64,000 nucleotides of DNA from Taklimakanibacter lacteus (lineage in GTDB: Bacteria; Pseudomonadota; Alphaproteobacteria; Rhizobiales; Aestuariivirgaceae). Location: assembly GCA_003576695.1 (NCBI GenBank), contig QOZQ01000011.1, positions 62,001-126,000 on the forward strand, given 5' to 3'. The translations under genes were made by a program, and so were the position numbers. The stretch's first letter is position 1, and the number at the start of each line of letters is the position of its first letter. Of the stretch, positions 8,899-16,738 are shown piece by piece. Under the pieces are notes generated by a model. It did not search any database, had not been told where the DNA came from, and saw nothing but the letters and a program-made list of their open reading frames with translations.

Positions 8899-9303
8899 TC
8901 AATGCGAGATGAGCGCTTCGGCGCGCTGCCTGACGTCATCGGCCAGCGGTACCGATGTGCGCGCAGCCTTGTCGAACCGCACGCTTGTCACCGTCGCGCG
9001 GGCCCTGGCCAGCTCATCGATGGTGCCCGACAGAAGGTGGACATAGGTCAGCGAGGATCCGCCTATGCGGGTTGCGTGCGAGCTGATCGTCAAAAGCGTG
9101 CCGGCTGCCGTCTCGTGAAGAAAATCCACTTCGATCCGGACATCGGCCCAGCCGAGGAAATCGGGTCCGGACGGCGCGATCCGGCCGAGGAGCTGGAAAC
9201 TCGCATCATCGAACATCGCCGCATAGTGCCGGGTATTCAGGTGGCCCATAGCGTCGCACATCCAGGGATGGGCGATGCCGGCAAATGTCACGATGGCAGC
9301 CAT
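8899..9303 (-). CDS. Hotdog-fold acyl-CoA thioesterase (4HBT type)
   Basis: 134 residues, typical for a single 4HBT domain. The motif HPWMCDAMGHLNTRHYAAMF carries the catalytic Asp (CDAMGHLN) of 4-hydroxybenzoyl-CoA thioesterase-type enzymes. The start lies two bases downstream of the stop of the BKACE gene, so both are one transcript. A thioesterase next to a BKACE fits release of the acyl-CoA product of beta-keto acid cleavage. The same pair (BKACE plus betainyl-CoA thioesterase) is known from carnitine breakdown, but no carnitine dehydrogenase is seen here. Confidence 0.85.
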   Translation of the reverse strand: MAAIVTFAGIAHPWMCDAMGHLNTRHYAAMFDDASFQLLGRIAPSGPDFLGWADVRIEVDFLHETAAGTLLTISSHATRIGGSSLTYVHLLSGTIDELARARATVTSVRFDKAARTSVPLADDVRQRAEALISH

Positions 9304-9305
9304 GT

Positions 9306-10241
9306 TCAGAAGCCCACCTCGTTGCCGCCCTTGAGCTTCAGGAGCGTGCGAGCCTCGTCAGGGGTCGCCACTTCGAGCGACAGCTCGGCAAGAATGCGGC
9401 GGATCTTGGCGACCTGCTCGGCATTGCTCTTCGCCAGCTGACCCTTGCCCAGATAAAGGCTGTCCTCGAGGCCGACGCGGACATTGCCGCCCAGTATCGC
9501 ACCCATTGTGCACAGGGACATCTGATGCCTGCCGGCGGCAAGGATGGACCACAGATAATCCCTGCCGAACAGACGATCGGCAGTGCGCCGCATGTGCAGG
9601 ACGTCCTCGCCGTCAGGTCCTATTCCGCCCAGAATGCCGAAGATGGATTGCACGAAGAGCGGCGGGGTGAGCAGCTTGCGGTCCAGGAAGTGGGCCAGCG
9701 TATAGAGATGCCCGACATCGTAGCATTCGAACTCGAATTTGGTGCCATAGGCATTGCCGACTTCATCGATGATGCGCTCGATCTGGGTGAAGGTATTGGA
9801 GACGATGCCGCCGCGCGTGCTTTCGAGATAGTCGCGCTCCCAGTCGTGCCTCCAGGTGGTGTATTTTCCCACCACCGGATGGAGGCCGAAATTCATCGAG
9901 CCCATATTGAGCGAGCATAATTCCGGCTTGCTGACATGCGCCGCCTCCAGCCTTTCGTCGAGACTCATCTTGAGCCCGCCGCCGGTGGAAATATTGATCA
10001 CCGCATCCGACTGCTGCTTTATGCGCGGCAGGAACTCCATGAATATGCGCGGATCGGGTGTCGGCTTTCCGGTTTTCGGATCGCGGGCATGGAGATGTAT
10101 GACGGATGCGCCGGCATCTGCGGCCTCGACCGCCGCCTGGGTGATCTCGCTGGGCGTGATGGGAAGATAAGGGCTCATGGTGGGCGTGTGAACAGAGCCC
10201 GTCACGGCGCAGGTGATGATGACCTTCGAAGACACTTGCAT
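9306..10241 (-). CDS. Beta-keto acid cleavage enzyme (BKACE, DUF849 family)
   Basis: 311 residues, the usual BKACE length. The opening KVIITCAVTGSVHTPTMSP and the metal-binding HLHARDP motif (second and third histidine ligands in HLH) are the family hallmarks, followed by the INISTGGG loop. BKACEs join a beta-keto acid with acetyl-CoA and cleave it to acetoacetate plus a new CoA ester. The gene is third in a minus-strand set: aminotransferase, GntR, BKACE, thioesterase. A beta-amino acid transaminase would supply exactly the beta-keto acid this enzyme needs. It is cytosolic. The specific substrate is not determined. Confidence 0.92.
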   Translation of the reverse strand: MQVSSKVIITCAVTGSVHTPTMSPYLPITPSEITQAAVEAADAGASVIHLHARDPKTGKPTPDPRIFMEFLPRIKQQSDAVINISTGGGLKMSLDERLEAAHVSKPELCSLNMGSMNFGLHPVVGKYTTWRHDWERDYLESTRGGIVSNTFTQIERIIDEVGNAYGTKFEFECYDVGHLYTLAHFLDRKLLTPPLFVQSIFGILGGIGPDGEDVLHMRRTADRLFGRDYLWSILAAGRHQMSLCTMGAILGGNVRVGLEDSLYLGKGQLAKSNAEQVAKIRRILAELSLEVATPDEARTLLKLKGGNEVGF

Positions 10242-10298
10242 CCATTTCTCCCGATTCAGATGGTGTTGCGAAGAGACGAGCTCGGCCGACCGGGGCTC

Positions 10299-11027
10299 TT
10301 ACCGCCTCTTGCGGTCCTGTGGCGGCGGCTTGCCGTTCAAATCCATCGAGCCTCTGCTCGCGGCCCTGAGCATGATATCCGCGGCATCCGAGATATCCGC
10401 CACAATGGCGCGGCGGGCTTTCTGTCCATCGCCCTTGTGCAGCGCGTCGAGGATCTCGGCATGATGATCGAGACCCAGTCCCAAGGTCGCGCCCAGCCGC
10501 ATGATGTTGAGCCATGGACCGGCCCGCAGCCACAGTCTTTCGATGATGGGAAGCAGGACAGGCGAGCGCGAGGCCCTGTAGATCAGGAAATGGAACTGCC
10601 GGTTCAAGGCGAGATAGTCCTGACGCTCGTCGGGATGCGAAACGATGGCCTGCATCCGCGCATTGATCGCCTCAGCCTCCGCGATCTCGTCCGTGGTGAT
10701 GGTCGTTGCGGCCCATTCGGCGGCCGAGCCCTCGATCGAGCAGCGGACCCGAACCAGGTCGGAAATCACTTCCACCGTCGCCTCGGGAATGAGGACTCCC
10801 CGATTGGGGTGGTCGATCAGCGCCTCCTCGCTCACCAGCCGGCGCAGCGCCTCGCGGACGGGCATCGGACTGGTGTTGAAGCGCTCGGCGAGATCGCGCA
10901 CGACGAGACGTTGTGCAGGCAAAAAATCGCCGTTCATCAAGGCACTGCGGAGCCTTCCATAGATATGGCTATGGGTGGTTCCGTGCGGAGGTTTCTTCGG
11001 CTTTCTTGCTGGGCTCGGCATTTTCAT
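10299..11027 (-). CDS. GntR-family regulator with FCD ligand domain
   Basis: 242 residues. The N-terminal winged helix covers about residues 20-85 (SHIYGRLRSALMNGDF, then SPMPVREALRRL as recognition helix). The C-terminal FCD helical domain has its histidine/aspartate metal and ligand residues (NRQFHFLIYRAS, DHHAEILDAL). ATG 11027 overlaps the aminotransferase stop by ATGA, so I prefer it to an in-frame start 27 bases upstream. The regulator most likely controls both divergent operons through the dyads at 12354-12365 and 12439-12450. The ligand would be a small carboxylate from the pathway. Confidence 0.9.
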   Translation of the reverse strand: MKMPSPARKPKKPPHGTTHSHIYGRLRSALMNGDFLPAQRLVVRDLAERFNTSPMPVREALRRLVSEEALIDHPNRGVLIPEATVEVISDLVRVRCSIEGSAAEWAATTITTDEIAEAEAINARMQAIVSHPDERQDYLALNRQFHFLIYRASRSPVLLPIIERLWLRAGPWLNIMRLGATLGLGLDHHAEILDALHKGDGQKARRAIVADISDAADIMLRAASRGSMDLNGKPPPQDRKRR

Positions 11028-12355
11028 TTCCGGCGCGGAAGGAGATCCGCGCAATTGGTGAGGAAATCATCAAATGCATCGGAAAAACCGTCAAGCTCCT
11101 TCTGTCCGAAAGGCAAGGACAAAGCGAGCATGCCGCGTGGAGTCACGTGATAGCCGCGCAGCAGCATTTCCATCTGCCAGAGAGCCAGGAGGCGCGAATC
11201 GGCGGAGTCGAGCTGTTCGGGGCGTTCAACAGGCCCCGGCACGAAATGCAGGTTCATCAGCGATCCGATGCCGATCACCGTTCCAGCAATGGCGTGCCGG
11301 TCGAGCGCGGCGTTGAGCATCGCACGCAGGCTGTCGCCCTGCGTGTTGACGCGCCGGCTCGCCGCTTCGCTCAGAACCTGCGTGAAACCGGCCAGGCCGC
11401 CGGCCATGCTCAGGACGTTGTTGTTGAACGTGCCCCCATGCGAGAAAGCATTCGCCGAAGCGGGATCGAAGCGGTCCATCAGTGCCGCTCTGCCGCCAAA
11501 GGCGCCGAAGCTTGCTCCGCCGCCCAGATATTTCCCGAGAGTCACAAAATCGGGATTGATGCCAAGCTTGCCGTGGAGCGCGCGATAGTCGAGGCGCGAG
11601 GTCATCACTTCGTCGAAAATCAGCAGGGCGCCGACGTCGCGGGACACCTGCCGTAGCATTTCGAGAAAGGCCCGACTGGCCGGAACGCAGCCGCCACCGC
11701 CCATCATCGGCTCGACGATGATGGCAGCAAGGGTTGCGGCGTGCGCGCGAATGCTCCTCTCGGTTTCCGCGAGGTCGTTGTAACCGGAGAATATGAAGGG
11801 GAAGGGCAGGTTGAGCGGGGAGCCGCCATGGGCAAAGGTGAGGACGCCGCCATGATAGCCTTCACGGAATGCCATGACATGCGTTCGCCCGGTGATGGCA
11901 CGAGCGGCCGAGATGGCCATGACGTTGGCTTCGGTGCCTGAATTGCAGAAGCGGACCCGCTCGATGGCGGGAAAGCGTTCGACAATGGCGGCCGCATAGC
12001 GCGCTTCATAACGATTGGGCGATCCGAGCAGCAGGCCGCCATCAATGGCCTCGATGAGGGCGGCGGCGATCACCGGATCGCTGTGGCCATAGAGTCCCGC
12101 CGAATATTCGGAAATCAGATCGACATAGCGATGACCGTCGAGATCCTCGACATGACAACCTTCGCCCCTCACCACGGTCAGCGGGAACGGGCGGTAGAAC
12201 ATGACCGCCCGGGTATTGCCGCCGGGCAATGCTGTGGCGGCATCGCGGTGACGGGCTTCGCTGCGCGGATTGGCAGCGGCGAATTTCAGGCGCGCTTCGG
12301 CCAGCACCGAATCCAGATCGGCGTTGCGGTTCGATTGATTGAGCTTCGCCTTCAT
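11024..12355 (-). CDS. Class III PLP aminotransferase, beta-amino acid aminotransferase-like
   Basis: 443 residues. It belongs to the glutamate-1-semialdehyde aminomutase-like branch. The PLP lysine is in FVTLGKYLGGG, the PLP-binding aspartate in IFDEVMTSRL, and the cofactor phosphate loop in NSGTEAN. It closely resembles the beta-phenylalanine aminotransferases of Variovorax and Mesorhizobium as I remember them: the GNTRAVMFYRPFPLTVVRGE stretch keeps the arginine that holds the substrate carboxylate, and SHGGTFNNNV, SFGAFGGRA and GSLMNLHFV are shared. It would turn a beta-amino acid into a beta-keto acid, the substrate class of the BKACE two genes downstream. True HemL activity is unlikely in this setting. 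Confidence 0.85.
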   Translation of the reverse strand: MKAKLNQSNRNADLDSVLAEARLKFAAANPRSEARHRDAATALPGGNTRAVMFYRPFPLTVVRGEGCHVEDLDGHRYVDLISEYSAGLYGHSDPVIAAALIEAIDGGLLLGSPNRYEARYAAAIVERFPAIERVRFCNSGTEANVMAISAARAITGRTHVMAFREGYHGGVLTFAHGGSPLNLPFPFIFSGYNDLAETERSIRAHAATLAAIIVEPMMGGGGCVPASRAFLEMLRQVSRDVGALLIFDEVMTSRLDYRALHGKLGINPDFVTLGKYLGGGASFGAFGGRAALMDRFDPASANAFSHGGTFNNNVLSMAGGLAGFTQVLSEAASRRVNTQGDSLRAMLNAALDRHAIAGTVIGIGSLMNLHFVPGPVERPEQLDSADSRLLALWQMEMLLRGYHVTPRGMLALSLPFGQKELDGFSDAFDDFLTNCADLLPRRK

Positions 12356-12450
12356 TAGATCAAATTCCGCAAGATTTTTCTCCGACTTGTCGAATGTGAA
12401 CTAAACGCTCTTGCATTGCTTGATTTGTTTGTTATAGGATTTGATCAAAT
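12354..12450. promoter_or_regulatory. Divergent regulatory region with two GATCAAAT dyads and a sigma70-like promoter
   Basis: A perfect 12-base palindrome ATTTGATCAAAT lies at 12439-12450, and a copy with one change (ATTAGATCAAAT) at 12354-12365, which overlaps the aminotransferase start codon. For the plus-strand operon, TTGCAT (12411-12416) and TATAGG (12433-12438) are spaced 16 bases apart, and the palindrome begins right after the -10 box. That position suits repression by the GntR protein encoded next door. Binding is inferred. Confidence 0.55.
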
Positions 12451-12480
12451 ATAAAGTCAACGACAAAGGAGGAGAGTGTG

Positions 12481-13533
12481 ATGAATATCAAGCTTGGATA
12501 TGTGGCTGCGGTGCTGGGCGCGTCGGTGATGACGTCCGCTGCCGCGCTGGCGGCCGACCCGATCACAGTCGTGGGGTGGGGCGGAAACTGGGACAAGGCC
12601 TATAAGGAGGGCGTCTGGTCCGTCTATACGGCCAAGACCGGCATTCCCATCGCTCTCGAGGAATGGGGCGGAGAGCTCGCCAAGGTGCGCGCCCAGGTGC
12701 AGGCCAACAACATCACCTATGATGTCGTATCGGTCGAATCGCCCAATCTCGAAGTCGGATGCGCCGAAGGACTGTTCGTGAAGCTGTCGCCCGAGATCAC
12801 CGGCGATCCGTCGAAATACTTTCCAGGCACACTGCATGAATGCGGGGTGGCGTCCGACACATGGGCGACGATCCTCACTTACAATGGCGACTATCTGAAA
12901 GGCGAGGCCCCCAAAAGCTGGGCTGACTATTGGAATGTCGAGAAGATCCCGGGCAAGCGCGGCATGCTGGCGCAGGCGCAATATACGTTGGAAAATGCGA
13001 TGCTGGCCGACGGCGTGGCGGCTGCTGACGTGTACACCGAATTGCGCAAGCCCGGCGGCGTCGACCGCGCCTTCGCCATGCTGGACAAGATCAAGCCGCA
13101 TGTCGTGTGGTGGACCAGCTCATCGCAGGCTTTGCAGAACCTTGCAAGCGGCGAGGTCGTGATGACCGACCAGTACAATGCCCGCATCACCAATGACATC
13201 GTCAATGAGAAGAAGAACTATCACATCGTCTGGGAGGCCGGCTTCTTCTACGGCACCGATATGTGGGCCGTGGTCAAAGGCTCGGCGGGGGAGCAGGCCG
13301 GGCTCGATCTGCTGAAGTGGTTTTCCATCCCCGAGAACCAGGCCGGCTTCTCCAAGCTCTATGCCTATGGCACCGGGCGCATCGAGGCGGCCGAACTGGT
13401 TCCGGCCGAGTGGCGCAAGCATCTGCCGACGGCGCCCGATCACGTGAAATACGGCGCGACCTATGACGACGCGTTCTGGGTCGAAAACAAGGAAGCGCTG
13501 GAGGCCCGCTTCAAGGCCTGGCTGGCAAAATAG
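12481..13533 (+). CDS. Periplasmic substrate-binding protein, spermidine/putrescine (PotD) type
   Basis: 350 residues with a signal peptide of about 22 residues ending in AAALAA. The mature part begins DPITVVGWGGNWDKAYKEGV, the usual lobe-1 start of the polyamine/opine-type binding proteins. ATG 12481 follows AAGGAGGAGAG; a GTG just before it is less likely. It is the first gene of a seven-gene chain including two permeases and the ATPase. Family membership says it binds a small, often amine-bearing solute; the pathway context suggests an (N-acyl) beta-amino acid or related compound. Confidence 0.9.
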   Translation: MNIKLGYVAAVLGASVMTSAAALAADPITVVGWGGNWDKAYKEGVWSVYTAKTGIPIALEEWGGELAKVRAQVQANNITYDVVSVESPNLEVGCAEGLFVKLSPEITGDPSKYFPGTLHECGVASDTWATILTYNGDYLKGEAPKSWADYWNVEKIPGKRGMLAQAQYTLENAMLADGVAAADVYTELRKPGGVDRAFAMLDKIKPHVVWWTSSSQALQNLASGEVVMTDQYNARITNDIVNEKKNYHIVWEAGFFYGTDMWAVVKGSAGEQAGLDLLKWFSIPENQAGFSKLYAYGTGRIEAAELVPAEWRKHLPTAPDHVKYGATYDDAFWVENKEALEARFKAWLAK

Positions 13534-13542
13534 CAGCCGGAC

Positions 13543-14772
13543 GTGGTCAATCTGTTCCGGCGGAAACGCTCGCATGGCAGGGCATGGCGACAGGGCTTCC
13601 TCATGGTCCTGCTTGCCGTGCCCATGGTCATCTTCATCACGCTGATCTTCATCTGGCCGGTGGCCCGTTTCCTCATGCTGTCGGTGGATAATTCCGACCT
13701 CTCGAACGGCCTCGCGCGCACGACAATGGCGCTTGACGGATGGCAGGCGGGCGACGGCGTCCCGGGCGAGCCCGCGTTCCAGGCGCTGGTGGCAGATCTC
13801 GCGCAAGCGCAGCGCGATGGCAGGGACGGGGTGCTGGCGCAGCTCATCAATCAGCGCCTGGTCGGGAGCCGCTATCTTGTTATCAAGACCGCGAATGACG
13901 CGGCGCTCGGCAAGATTGCCGGCCCGTCCGTCAAGGATGCGTTGCTGGCAAAATACCCGGGCTGGTCGAATCCCGCTCTATGGGCCGTCATTGCCGCGAA
14001 CGCGGCGCCTTATACGGACTATTATCTCCTCGCCAGCCTCGACCTGGAGCGTGACGGCAATGGCGCCATCGTGCGGATCGGCGAAGATCGCGCCATCTTC
14101 CTGCAGGCCCTCGCCCGTACGGTGTGGATCAGCTTCGTCGTCACCTTGATCTGCGCCGTCATCGCCATCCCGCTCGCCCAGGCGATCGCCAGCGCTCCCC
14201 CCGTCCTCTCGAAAGTGCTTTTTGCCATGGTCCTCTTCCCACTGTGGACGTCGCTGCTCATCCGCACGGTGATCTGGATCATCGTGCTGCAGCGGAACGG
14301 GCCGGTGAATGCGGCGCTCACGACATTCGGCATCGTCAGCGAGCCGCTCGATCTCGTCTATACGCGGTTTTCGCTCTATATCGCGATGGTGCAGGTTCTC
14401 CTGCCGATGATGGTGCTGTCGGTCGCCTCGGTCATGCGGCGAGTGCCCGATATCTATATGCGGGCGGCGCGCTCGCTCGGCGCGCCGTGGATCACCGCCT
14501 GGCGGCGGGTGCAGCTGCCGCTCATCATGCCGGGCATCCTGTCGGGAGCGGCAATCGTCTTCGTATTCGCCCTCGGCTACTACATCACGCCTGCCCTGGT
14601 CGGCGGTCCGACCGATCAGATGATCTCATCGAACATCGCCTTCTTCACCAACCAGTCCCTCAACTGGGGGATGGCCGCGGCACTCTCGGTCCAGCTCCTG
14701 CTCATCCTGCTTGTCGGCGGCCTCCTCCTCTTCACCGCCCGGGCGCTGCTCGGCCGCAGGAGCGATGCATGA
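13543..14772 (+). CDS. ABC transporter permease, PotB type, with enlarged periplasmic loop
   Basis: 409 residues, about 120 longer than classical PotB. The first membrane helix (residues ~20-45) is followed by an extended hydrophilic, probably periplasmic, segment of about 130 residues before the remaining five helices. The EAA motif that docks to the ATPase is RAARSLGAPWITAWRRVQLP. The start is GTG 13543, nine bases after the binding-protein stop. The gene's end overlaps the next permease by ATGA. Enlarged first loops are common in this subgroup and may help receive the binding protein. Confidence 0.9.
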   Translation: MVNLFRRKRSHGRAWRQGFLMVLLAVPMVIFITLIFIWPVARFLMLSVDNSDLSNGLARTTMALDGWQAGDGVPGEPAFQALVADLAQAQRDGRDGVLAQLINQRLVGSRYLVIKTANDAALGKIAGPSVKDALLAKYPGWSNPALWAVIAANAAPYTDYYLLASLDLERDGNGAIVRIGEDRAIFLQALARTVWISFVVTLICAVIAIPLAQAIASAPPVLSKVLFAMVLFPLWTSLLIRTVIWIIVLQRNGPVNAALTTFGIVSEPLDLVYTRFSLYIAMVQVLLPMMVLSVASVMRRVPDIYMRAARSLGAPWITAWRRVQLPLIMPGILSGAAIVFVFALGYYITPALVGGPTDQMISSNIAFFTNQSLNWGMAAALSVQLLLILLVGGLLLFTARALLGRRSDA

Positions 14773-15578
14773 ACGCGGCGCGCCTCAGGCTCGTTCTCAT
14801 GTACGGCTATTCCGCCTTGCTGCTGGCCTTCATGCTGGCGCCGCTGCTCGTCATCGTTCCCATGTCGCTGACCAGCGGCAATACGCTGTCATTCCCCACG
14901 CCGGGCTGGTCGTCACGCTGGTATGCCGAGCTTCTCGACGATCCGCGCTGGCTGTCCTCCTTCTGGAATTCGCTCGTCATCGCATCCGTGGTCACGCTGA
15001 TCTCCTGCGTGCTCGGCATACCCGCCGCGATCGGCCTCGCCTGGGGCAAATTCCCCGGCAAGCGGCTGATCTATGCGCTGGTCGCCGCGCCATTGGTGAT
15101 GCCGGTGGTCATCGTGGGCGTGGCATCGTTCTCGTTCTTCGCGTCGCTCGGACTGGTCGGCAACCGGCTGTCGATCATCCTGATCCATAGCGCGATGGCG
15201 GTTCCGGTGATGCTGACGACCGTAATGGCCAGCCTTGCCGGCTTCGAGCGCAGCCTGGTGCGGGCTTCGGCCTCCCTCGGCGCCGGTCCGGTCAGGACGC
15301 TGTTCAAGGTGATCCTGCCGCTGATCATGCCAGGCGTGGCGGCGGGGTCCATTATCGCCTTCATCATCTCATTCGATGAAATCGTGGTGGCGAGCTTCCT
15401 GTCGACGGCCGATCAGCGAACGCTGCCCCGCATGATCTTTTCCGGAGTACGTGAATCGATAAGCCCGGCGATCGCGGCCGTGGCCGTCCTGCTGATCTTC
15501 CTGTCGGGCATCCTGCTCGCGCTGGCGGGCTGGCTGCAGCTGCGGAGCGAGCGTCTCAGAAGAAAGGTGCGGACATGA
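14769..15578 (+). CDS. ABC transporter permease, PotC type
   Basis: 269 residues, six predicted membrane helices, normal PotC length. The EAA loop is RASASLGAGPVRTLFKVILP, followed by the conserved GxxxGSIIAFIISFDE segment. The ATG overlaps the stop of the previous permease (ATGA) and its own end overlaps the M20 hydrolase in the same way, so translation of the chain is coupled. With its partner it forms the membrane channel of the importer. Confidence 0.92.
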   Translation: MNAARLRLVLMYGYSALLLAFMLAPLLVIVPMSLTSGNTLSFPTPGWSSRWYAELLDDPRWLSSFWNSLVIASVVTLISCVLGIPAAIGLAWGKFPGKRLIYALVAAPLVMPVVIVGVASFSFFASLGLVGNRLSIILIHSAMAVPVMLTTVMASLAGFERSLVRASASLGAGPVRTLFKVILPLIMPGVAAGSIIAFIISFDEIVVASFLSTADQRTLPRMIFSGVRESISPAIAAVAVLLIFLSGILLALAGWLQLRSERLRRKVRT

Positions 15579-16738
15579 ATATCGACCCGGCGATCACGGA
15601 ACTTGAGCCGGAAATGAAACGGTGGCGCCACCATCTCCATGCCCATCCCGAGCTCGGCTTCGAGGTGCATGCCACCGCCCGGTTCGTCGCCGACCTGCTG
15701 CGAAGCTGGGGCATCGAAACCCATGAGGGCGTTGGCCGGACCGGTGTGGTGGGCGTTCTGCGGGGCGGATCGGCCGGGCCATCCATCGGAATCCGAGCCG
15801 ACATGGACGCATTGCCGATGACCGAGGCGCGGGCGCTGCCGCATGCATCGCGCCAGCCGGGACGGATGCATGCCTGCGGGCATGACGGCCACACTGTCAT
15901 GCTGCTTGGCGCCGCCCATGCACTTGCCCGTGACGGCGGGTTCTCGGGAACCGTGAATCTGATCTTCCAGCCGGCGGAGGAAGGGCAGGGCGGCGCGATG
16001 GCCATGCTGGCGGACGGGCTCTTTCCGCGATTTCCCTGCGATGCGGTTTATGCACTGCATAATTCGGAGCGGCCCCTGGGCGAGGTCGCAGTGCATGACG
16101 GCACGGTGGCTGCGGCGGCGGACCGGTTCGATATCGTCATCCACGGCCGCGGCGGGCATGCGGCGACGCCCCATCTCACCATCGACCCGCTGCCGATCGC
16201 GGCGCGGCTGCTCCTCGACATCGAGGCATTGCCGGGTCGCCTGACCAATGTGATCTCGCCGGCAGTCGTCACGGTGGGTTCGTTCCATGCGGGAGAAGCG
16301 TTCAATACCATTCCGGATACCGCCAGGCTGGGCGGCACGGTGCGCTGCTTCGATCAGACGGTACGCCGGCAATTGGAGCGCGAGATCATCGGCCGGGCAA
16401 AGGCCATCGCCACCATGCATGGCGCCACGGCGGCGGTGAACTATGAGTCGCCTTTCGCACCGACGGTCAATTCCCCGCAGCATGCAGCGATCGTGGCGAA
16501 GGTCGCGGAAAAGGTCGTAGGCGCACATCGCCTGGTGCGGAATCCGGACATGGAGATGGGTTCGGAAGATTTCTCTTTCATGCTCGAGCAAAAGTCCGGC
16601 TGCTATTTCCTGCTGGGACAGGCGGACGAAGCGCATGCCGCGGCCGCACATGATCCCGATTATGATTTCAACGACGCGCTCCTCCCAATCGGCGCGAGCA
16701 TCTGGGTGGCGCTGGCGCGTCATTGCCTGCCGTCATGA
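15575..16738 (+). CDS. M20-family amidohydrolase (hippurate hydrolase / N-acyl amino acid deacylase-like)
   Basis: 387 residues. Metal and catalytic motifs of the M20D group are present: RHHLHAHPELGFE, GIRADMDALP, HACGHDGHTVML, QPAEEGQGGA and the late MGSEDFSFML. These enzymes remove an acyl group from N-acyl amino acids (hippurate, indoleacetyl amino acids and the like). Start ATG 15575 overlaps the permease stop. Being embedded between permeases and the oxidoreductase, it probably acts first on the imported compound, releasing the free amino acid. There is no signal peptide, so it works in the cytoplasm. Confidence 0.9.
   Translation: MNIDPAITELEPEMKRWRHHLHAHPELGFEVHATARFVADLLRSWGIETHEGVGRTGVVGVLRGGSAGPSIGIRADMDALPMTEARALPHASRQPGRMHACGHDGHTVMLLGAAHALARDGGFSGTVNLIFQPAEEGQGGAMAMLADGLFPRFPCDAVYALHNSERPLGEVAVHDGTVAAAADRFDIVIHGRGGHAATPHLTIDPLPIAARLLLDIEALPGRLTNVISPAVVTVGSFHAGEAFNTIPDTARLGGTVRCFDQTVRRQLEREIIGRAKAIATMHGATAAVNYESPFAPTVNSPQHAAIVAKVAEKVVGAHRLVRNPDMEMGSEDFSFMLEQKSGCYFLLGQADEAHAAAAHDPDYDFNDALLPIGASIWVALARHCLPS

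Noticed and set aside
8899-10241. Carnitine degradation pair (BKACE plus betainyl-CoA thioesterase)
   Set aside because: No carnitine dehydrogenase or glycine-betaine genes nearby; the aminotransferase in the same operon fits a beta-amino acid route better. It remains a fallback explanation.
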